NCBI GenBank assembly: GCA_943913325.1
Contig: CALTXP010000003.1
Coordinates: 1 to 37,852 of the forward strand
Source: an uncultured Anaerococcus sp.
GTDB lineage: Bacteria > Bacillota > Clostridia > Tissierellales > Peptoniphilaceae
Reading direction: 5' to 3'
DNA: 37,852 nucleotides
The notes under the pieces are model-generated. The model ran no database searches. It saw only the letters and a program-made list of their open reading frames with translations, and was not told where the DNA came from. Made by a program: the position numbers and the translations under genes. Every line of letters starts with the position of its first letter. The first letter of the stretch is position 1. Positions 33,146 through 37,852 of this stretch are shown here, one piece after another.

Positions 33146-34573
33146 TTATTTTTTTAAATCCTTATTCTTATTTAAATAAGTAATACCTATTCCTGTTGCA
33201 GCCCAAATCAAGGCGAAAATTAGTCCTGAATAGTTCAGTATTGCAAATGGTAAATAACTTAAAGTTGGAACTCCCAGAGTTGTGGCCATATAAGCTCCTG
33301 CAGCTGTCCAAGGAATTAAGCATTCAGTACAAGTAACAGAATCTTCTAAAGTTCTGGAAAGAACCTTTGGGTGTAATCCTTTTTCAATATACACACCTTT
33401 TAAAGCTTCACCTGGCATTAAAATAGATACTTGACCATTACTTGTTACTCCGGTTGTTATTAGACAAATTATCTCAGTAGAAAGAACAAGTTTAAATGTG
33501 CTATTTATCCTTGCAATCAATTTATCGATTAATACCGATAAACTACCAGTAACAGTCATGGTTCCAGCAAAGGAAATTGCACAAATAGCAATAAGAAGTG
33601 TATTCATCATAGCCATCATGCCACCTCTTGTAAGTAACTTAACCAAATCTGCAGATACAGAAGATTCCTCAAAACCTAACATGCCTACATTAAATCCATT
33701 TATAGTGGCATTTATACAATCATTTAGGCTGGCTCCTTGAAATATTCCTGCATTAATTAGTGCTACGATAGATGCAACTAGCATGACTGGTATAGTTGGT
33801 AATTTTTTTATTGATCCTATTAAAACTATTGCCAAAGGCACTATCAATAAAATATTCCAATTAAACATTCTGTCTAATGAATTTAACATTTCATTAACCG
33901 CTTGAGGAATTTCAGCTCCTTTTGCTCCTGATACTCCTCCTAAAAAAAAGTAGAAAATCACTGCTACTATCGCTGAAAAACCTGTAGTCCACATTTGATT
34001 TCTTATATGTTCGTATAAATCCACACCACAAACTGCTGAGGACAGATTTGTTGTATCTGATAGTGGAGATAACTTATCGCCAAAATAAGCCCCAGAAACA
34101 ACTGCACCTGCTACCAAAGCTAGATTAGCATTCATTCCAATGGCTACTCCCATAAAAGCCACACCAATAGTCCCGGCAGAACCCCATGATGTTCCCGTTA
34201 ATACAGATACTATAGCAGTAAGAAGAAATGCAGTTACAGCTAAATAATTAGGATTTATTAGTTTTAATCCATAATAAATCATCATAGGAATAGTACCGCT
34301 TATCATAAGCGAACCTATCATGAAACCAACAATCACAAGAATTAGAAGGGCACCCCAAACACTTTTTATTTTTAATGATATCTCCTCCATTATCTCGTTA
34401 TAACTATAGCCAAGAAATACTGCTTGGATACCCGAAATAAAAGTGGTTAACACAATTAATGGTTCAGCTGGTAAATCAAATTTTCCAATACCTACCCCTA
34501 GTAAAATTAACATGGTCAGTATAGGAAATAATGCTTCCATTGTACTTGGCTTTCTTTTTTCTCTACTTTTCAT
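33146..34573 (-). CDS. nhaC: Na+/H+ antiporter, NhaC family
   Basis: A 475-residue protein with about 11-12 membrane helices. The family core is GTSWGSAGTIGVAFMGVAIG followed by GAYFGDKLSPLSDTTNLSSAVCGVDLYEHI. A second conserved patch is CTECLIPWTAAGAYMATTLGVP near the C-terminus. NhaC proteins exchange Na+ for H+, and some relatives move organic acids (for example malate/lactate antiport). The start is placed at 34573, with GGGAGAG seven bases upstream, rather than six codons earlier. Its start lies inside the end of the patB gene (11-base overlap), so the pair is tightly coupled; the pairing suggests a joint job, possibly uptake of a lyase substrate. That is inference. Confidence 0.88.
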   Translation of the reverse strand: MKSREKRKPSTMEALFPILTMLILLGVGIGKFDLPAEPLIVLTTFISGIQAVFLGYSYNEIMEEISLKIKSVWGALLILVIVGFMIGSLMISGTIPMMIYYGLKLINPNYLAVTAFLLTAIVSVLTGTSWGSAGTIGVAFMGVAIGMNANLALVAGAVVSGAYFGDKLSPLSDTTNLSSAVCGVDLYEHIRNQMWTTGFSAIVAVIFYFFLGGVSGAKGAEIPQAVNEMLNSLDRMFNWNILLIVPLAIVLIGSIKKLPTIPVMLVASIVALINAGIFQGASLNDCINATINGFNVGMLGFEESSVSADLVKLLTRGGMMAMMNTLLIAICAISFAGTMTVTGSLSVLIDKLIARINSTFKLVLSTEIICLITTGVTSNGQVSILMPGEALKGVYIEKGLHPKVLSRTLEDSVTCTECLIPWTAAGAYMATTLGVPTLSYLPFAILNYSGLIFALIWAATGIGITYLNKNKDLKK

Positions 34574-35729
34574 AAATACTCTCCCAATCAATATTGTTTT
34601 TTATTTTATCTAGTGCTGTAATTATCAATTCTTTAGGAGCTGCTGCATTTACTCTGAAAAATCCATATCCCTCATCTCCAAATTCACTGCCTAATGATAC
34701 AGACACCTCTGCACGATTAACAAATAAGTCTGATAATTCTTCTTCAGTAATATTTAAACCTTTATAGCTAATCCATAGTAAAAATGTTCCTTCGATTTTA
34801 CTACACTTAAATCCTTCTAAGTCTTCTTCAAAAAAATTTTTTATTAAAATCATGTTTTCTTTAATATCTTGCTTTATTTCTAGCATCCAGTTATAGCTAT
34901 CACCATATGCTGCTTCAATAGCAGGAATAGAAAAATAATTTGGATTATGTATTCCATTTTGATTGAGTATTACCTTAAATCGATCTCTTATTTTCGAATC
35001 TTCAATAATTATATTGCTGATCTCCAACCCAGGTATGTTAAAGGTCTTAGATGGTGAATTAGCAACAATAATCTTATCATACTGACTAAAGAAACTGGCA
35101 AAACTAACAAAATTATCACTCCAAACAAAATCTGCATGAACTTCGTCAGAAAAAATTAATACATCATATTTCTTGCATAAGTATATTATTCTTTCAATTT
35201 CTTCTTTACTTAAAACTTTTCCTGTAGGATTATGAGGAGAAACAATAATAAGGATTTTAACTCCCAACTTTAAACTTCGTTCCATATCTTCAAAATCAAT
35301 CCTATAAGAACCTTCTTCATAAATTAGCTTATTTTCTATTATATTTCTGTTATTAACTTTAATAGCATTTTGAATAGGGCTATATAAAGGAGTCATAATC
35401 ATGATATTATCATTTTCTTTTGTAAAATTTTGTATAACTAAAGATATCGCTTGAATTATCCTAGGACAAAAAACTATCCAGTCCTTCTCTACCTCATAGT
35501 TATATTGTTTTTTCATCCATTGTTGTGATAAATCCAAGTATTTCGGACTAGGATTTGTATAACCATAGATTCCCATTTCCGCAAATCTTACCAAAGACTT
35601 AATAATCTCTGGTGATGATTTAAAATCCATATCCGCAACCGTTAAGGGAATAATGTTTGCATTATTATACTTATCAATAGTTTCGTCCCACTTCGCACAA
35701 TTTGTTCCTATTCTATTAACTATGTCCAA
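34563..35729 (-). CDS. PatB/MalY-type C-S beta-lyase/aminotransferase
   Basis: A 388-residue PLP enzyme of the MalY/PatB branch of fold type I aminotransferases, which cleave cystathionine and cysteine S-conjugates. SDEVHAD (194-200) is the family signature, and K228 in ANSPSKTFNIPGLE holds the cofactor. SPHNPTGKVLSKEEI (164-178) and the opening VADMDFKSSPEI (31-42) are also typical. It begins with TTG, supported by GGAGGTGA a few bases upstream. It is the first gene of the xyl operon, directly behind the XylR-type operator. Such a lyase is not needed for xylose use. MalY in E. coli also acts as a regulator partner, which may matter here. Confidence 0.85.
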   Translation of the reverse strand: MDIVNRIGTNCAKWDETIDKYNNANIIPLTVADMDFKSSPEIIKSLVRFAEMGIYGYTNPSPKYLDLSQQWMKKQYNYEVEKDWIVFCPRIIQAISLVIQNFTKENDNIMIMTPLYSPIQNAIKVNNRNIIENKLIYEEGSYRIDFEDMERSLKLGVKILIIVSPHNPTGKVLSKEEIERIIYLCKKYDVLIFSDEVHADFVWSDNFVSFASFFSQYDKIIVANSPSKTFNIPGLEISNIIIEDSKIRDRFKVILNQNGIHNPNYFSIPAIEAAYGDSYNWMLEIKQDIKENMILIKNFFEEDLEGFKCSKIEGTFLLWISYKGLNITEEELSDLFVNRAEVSVSLGSEFGDEGYGFFRVNAAAPKELIITALDKIKNNIDWESIYEK

Positions 35730-35769
35730 AAAATCACCTCCAAAAGTTTAACAAATTTACACATATGTA

Positions 35770-35824
35770 AGTTAGTAAATTTATTTACTAACTAAACTAT
35801 ATCATATATAATAGTATCTGTAAA
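35770..35824 (-). promoter_or_regulatory. xyl operon promoter and XylR-type operator
   Basis: On the minus strand TTTACA (35824-35819), a 17-base spacer and TATAGT (35801-35796); the start would be near 35789. A perfect inverted repeat with 11-bp arms, AGTTAGTAAAT-TT-ATTTACTAACT, occupies 35770-35793 across the start site. Its outer AGTTAG/CTAACT matches the ends of XylR operators in Bacillus. A bound repressor would block transcription initiation. The binder is most likely the divergent ROK protein; this is inference from position and family. Confidence 0.78.
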
Positions 35825-35882
35825 GTGTTTTTTGCTTTATTTTAAAAAATTTGTTTAATATAATTATAGGAATGGAGAAATT

Positions 35883-36995
35883 ATGAGAAATGAATATCAG
35901 ATTCTTATATTAAAAGAACTTTTAAATAATATAAAAAAATCAAGAGTTGATTTGTCCAAAGATTTGAAAATAAATAAAACTTCTATTTCATCAAATGTCA
36001 GTAGTCTTATTAGTGAGAATTTAATTACTGAGGTTAGCGTTGGTGAAGCTTCTTCTAAAGGTGGTAGAAGACCTATAGAGTTAACTTTAAATCATGAGTA
36101 TGTCTATTTTATGGCTATTGATTTATCTAGAGACTATATATCATATTGCATTTGTAATATGAATTTCGAGATTAAAAGTTACGATATTAAGAAAATTAAT
36201 ATCAGTAGTAAAAATGTAACTGATGAAATCGTAAAGATCATTAATCAGACTCAAGAAAATTATATAATTGCTGGGGACAATAAATTAAAGGGAGTTTCTA
36301 TAGCTATTCATGGAATAGTAAGAAAGAATAAAGTAATATTTACTCCTAACTATGATATAGATCAAATAGATTTGGTTGCTGAATTGAAAGAGGATTTTCC
36401 TAATATTGATTTTAATTTAATTAATGAGTCCAATGCTGCTGCCCTATGCGAATATTATATTACTCAAATTGATAATTTGACTACTATAAATGTTGGTAGT
36501 GGTGTTGGCTCTGGCATTATAATAGATGGAAAGCTTCACAAGGGTAATAGAGGTTATGGTGGTGAGATTGGTCATATGATTATCGTACCAGATGGCGAAA
36601 GTTGCCATTGTGGTAATAATGGGTGTTTTGAAAGATATTGTTCGACTTCTGCAGATATTGATTATTATAATACTTTGTCAGATGATACAATTTCAACATC
36701 TAGTGAACTTATAGAAAGATATTTTGCTAATGATGAATTCGCCATAAAAACTGTTGAAAGAAATATAAAGTATATGAGTATAGGCATAAATAACATTGTT
36801 AAAACTATCGATCCTGCCTGTGTATATATTAATAGTGATTTAGCTTATAATATTCCATCATATCTACAGAAAGTATCAAAAAATGTAAAAGCAACTTTTG
36901 GTCAAGATATGTCAATTGAAGTATCAAAGTTTAATGATAAATCTACATTAATAGGGTGTATATATTACTCTATAATCAATTTTTTTGAGATGTAG
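35883..36995 (+). CDS. xylR: ROK-family transcriptional repressor, probable XylR
   Basis: A 370-residue ROK-family regulator with an N-terminal winged helix (about residues 1-65: LLNNIKKSRVDLSKDLKINKTSISSNVSSLISENLI) and a C-terminal ROK sugar-sensing domain. The ROK zinc site appears as CHCGNNGCFERYC, preceded by the GGEIGHMIIVPDG signature, and an NVGSGVGSGIIIDGKLHKGNRGYGG segment. ROK repressors of this architecture include XylR and NagC. Divergence from a xylose operon with a XylR-like operator favours XylR; sugar specificity is not read from sequence. Followed directly by the IS256-type relic. Confidence 0.85.
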   Translation: MRNEYQILILKELLNNIKKSRVDLSKDLKINKTSISSNVSSLISENLITEVSVGEASSKGGRRPIELTLNHEYVYFMAIDLSRDYISYCICNMNFEIKSYDIKKINISSKNVTDEIVKIINQTQENYIIAGDNKLKGVSIAIHGIVRKNKVIFTPNYDIDQIDLVAELKEDFPNIDFNLINESNAAALCEYYITQIDNLTTINVGSGVGSGIIIDGKLHKGNRGYGGEIGHMIIVPDGESCHCGNNGCFERYCSTSADIDYYNTLSDDTISTSSELIERYFANDEFAIKTVERNIKYMSIGINNIVKTIDPACVYINSDLAYNIPSYLQKVSKNVKATFGQDMSIEVSKFNDKSTLIGCIYYSIINFFEM

Positions 36996-37013
36996 AATCA
37001 CTAATTTTTGATA

Positions 37014-37852
37014 GAGTCCGTATAATTGTGTAAAAAGAAAAGGTCATTTGAAACCTTAACTAGTACAATGTTTTTAAGCAACAAAAACAACTAGGAGGAA
37101 TCAAATGACCCAATTACACTTTAAAATTAATCAGGAAGAAATACAAAATTTAATTAATGAATCTGTAGATAATGAAATTACTAAATCTATCCTAACAAAA
37201 GTGTTTAACGAACTTATGGAAAAAGAAAGAGATGAATATTTAGACAACAAAGCCTATCAAAGGGATTCTAACAGGACTAGCTATCGTAATGGATACTATG
37301 AACGTGACTAAATAACCAAAATAGGAACCCTAACACTAAGAGTACCCACCTAACTAAAAATCTTGATCAACAGGTAAAACTATGGAGAAATAGCGACCTA
37401 AGTAATATTAAATATCCCTACATAATGGTAGATGTAGTATACATAAAAGTAAGAGAAAACAAAAGAGTATTATCAAAAGCATGCCATATAGCAATAGGAA
37501 TAAACGAAAAAGGCAACAGAGAGATTATAGGCTTTGATATAAGCAATGAAGAAAGTGAAAACTCTTGGGCTAACTTCTTTGAGTATCTGAAAAATAGAGG
37601 CCTATCAGGAGTAAAAATGCTAATATCAGACTCACACAAAGGTCTAGTAAAAGCGATAAAAGAAACATTCATAAATGTGTCAAGTTCATTTTCTAAGAAA
37701 CATCCTATCAAAAGCACCAAAGAAAAACACAGAAGAATTTAGAAATGATATCAAAGCACTATTTAAAATCCAGGATATTAATTTAGCAAGAAAGATGAAA
37801 TATTCTTAAAATACGAAAACGAACAGAAATTTCAAAACTCATTAAATACCCT
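37014..37852 (+). pseudogene. decayed IS256-family transposase, runs off the window edge
   Basis: A left-end-like sequence GAGTCCGTATAATTGTGTAA (37014-37033) and an AGGAGG ribosome site precede an intact-looking N-terminal piece from 37105 to 37311, ending in YRNGYYERD then a stop. The rest is interrupted by stops. A second piece (37425-37742) carries WLDVVYIKVRENKRVLSKACHIAIGINEKGNREIIGFDIS and ends in shifted frames; a third shows FRNDIKALFKIQDI before further stops. IS256 transposases are about 390-400 residues with a DDE triad; most of the region between the N-terminal piece and the VDALYIK block is gone. Inactive. The 3' end lies beyond the window. Confidence 0.85.

Noticed and set aside
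34574..34591. Six-codon longer start for NhaC
   Set aside because: GGGAGAG is placed correctly for 34573; the longer form has no better site.
37418..37720. Minus-strand ORF of 100 codons at the right edge
   Set aside because: Antisense to the IS256 transposase remains.
1..37852. CRISPR array, tRNA, rRNA, prophage
   Set aside because: No regularly spaced repeats, tRNA-like cloverleaf, rRNA segment or phage genes were recognised on reading.

Overview
This looks like about 38 kb of chromosome from a low-GC, strictly anaerobic Firmicute. AT-rich codons, strong AGGAGG-type ribosome sites, a PPi-type phosphofructokinase, a class I hybrid-cluster protein and IS256/IS3-like debris would suit the anaerobic cocci (Anaerococcus/Peptoniphilus-like Tissierellia). 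The genus is inference; there is no rRNA or other marker gene here.

Layout. 1-2.5 kb: a BceR-like response regulator and two paralogous five-helix membrane proteins, all on minus. 2.6-4.8 kb: polyphosphate:AMP phosphotransferase and a Crp/Fnr-type regulator. 5.2-8.3 kb: a radical SAM protein facing the hybrid-cluster protein Hcp across a perfect bidirectional terminator. Hcp has a perfect 16-bp Crp/Fnr-type palindrome centred about -41.5. 8.5-12.8 kb (plus): a glucose-type EIIA, three Cof-type HAD phosphatases and a PPi-dependent phosphofructokinase. 12.8-13 kb: a small MITE-like element. 13.0-24.1 kb: a compact inositol catabolic operon on minus (iolB-iolA-iolC-iolD-iolE-Na+ symporter-iolG-IIB-like-second dehydrogenase) with its divergent DeoR-family regulator. 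24.2-26.3 kb: a DMT exporter and a split chromate-transporter pair. 26.3-35.7 kb: a xylose/pentose-phosphate operon (PatB/MalY lyase, NhaC antiporter, xylA, xylB, galM, transaldolase, transketolase) with a divergent ROK regulator and a clear XylR-type operator. From 37.0 kb to the edge: a decayed IS256-family transposase.

How it works together. The iol genes take myo-inositol to 2-deoxy-5-keto-gluconate-6-phosphate. The aldolase (IolJ) is absent here and must be supplied from elsewhere; IolA then makes acetyl-CoA. The xyl operon takes xylose to xylulose-5-phosphate and carries its own transaldolase and transketolase to feed glycolysis, but no obvious xylose transporter is present.

The most unusual gene is a 104-residue protein in the iol operon. 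It looks like a PTS lactose/cellobiose IIB domain whose phosphorylated cysteine is replaced by alanine, and its start overlaps the end of iolG. Other points worth a second look are an iolR-type operator copy inside iolR, a MITE whose inverted repeats could form a terminator between xylA and xylB, a Shine-Dalgarno locked in a hairpin before one membrane-protein gene, and a C-S lyase/antiporter pair at the head of the xylose operon.
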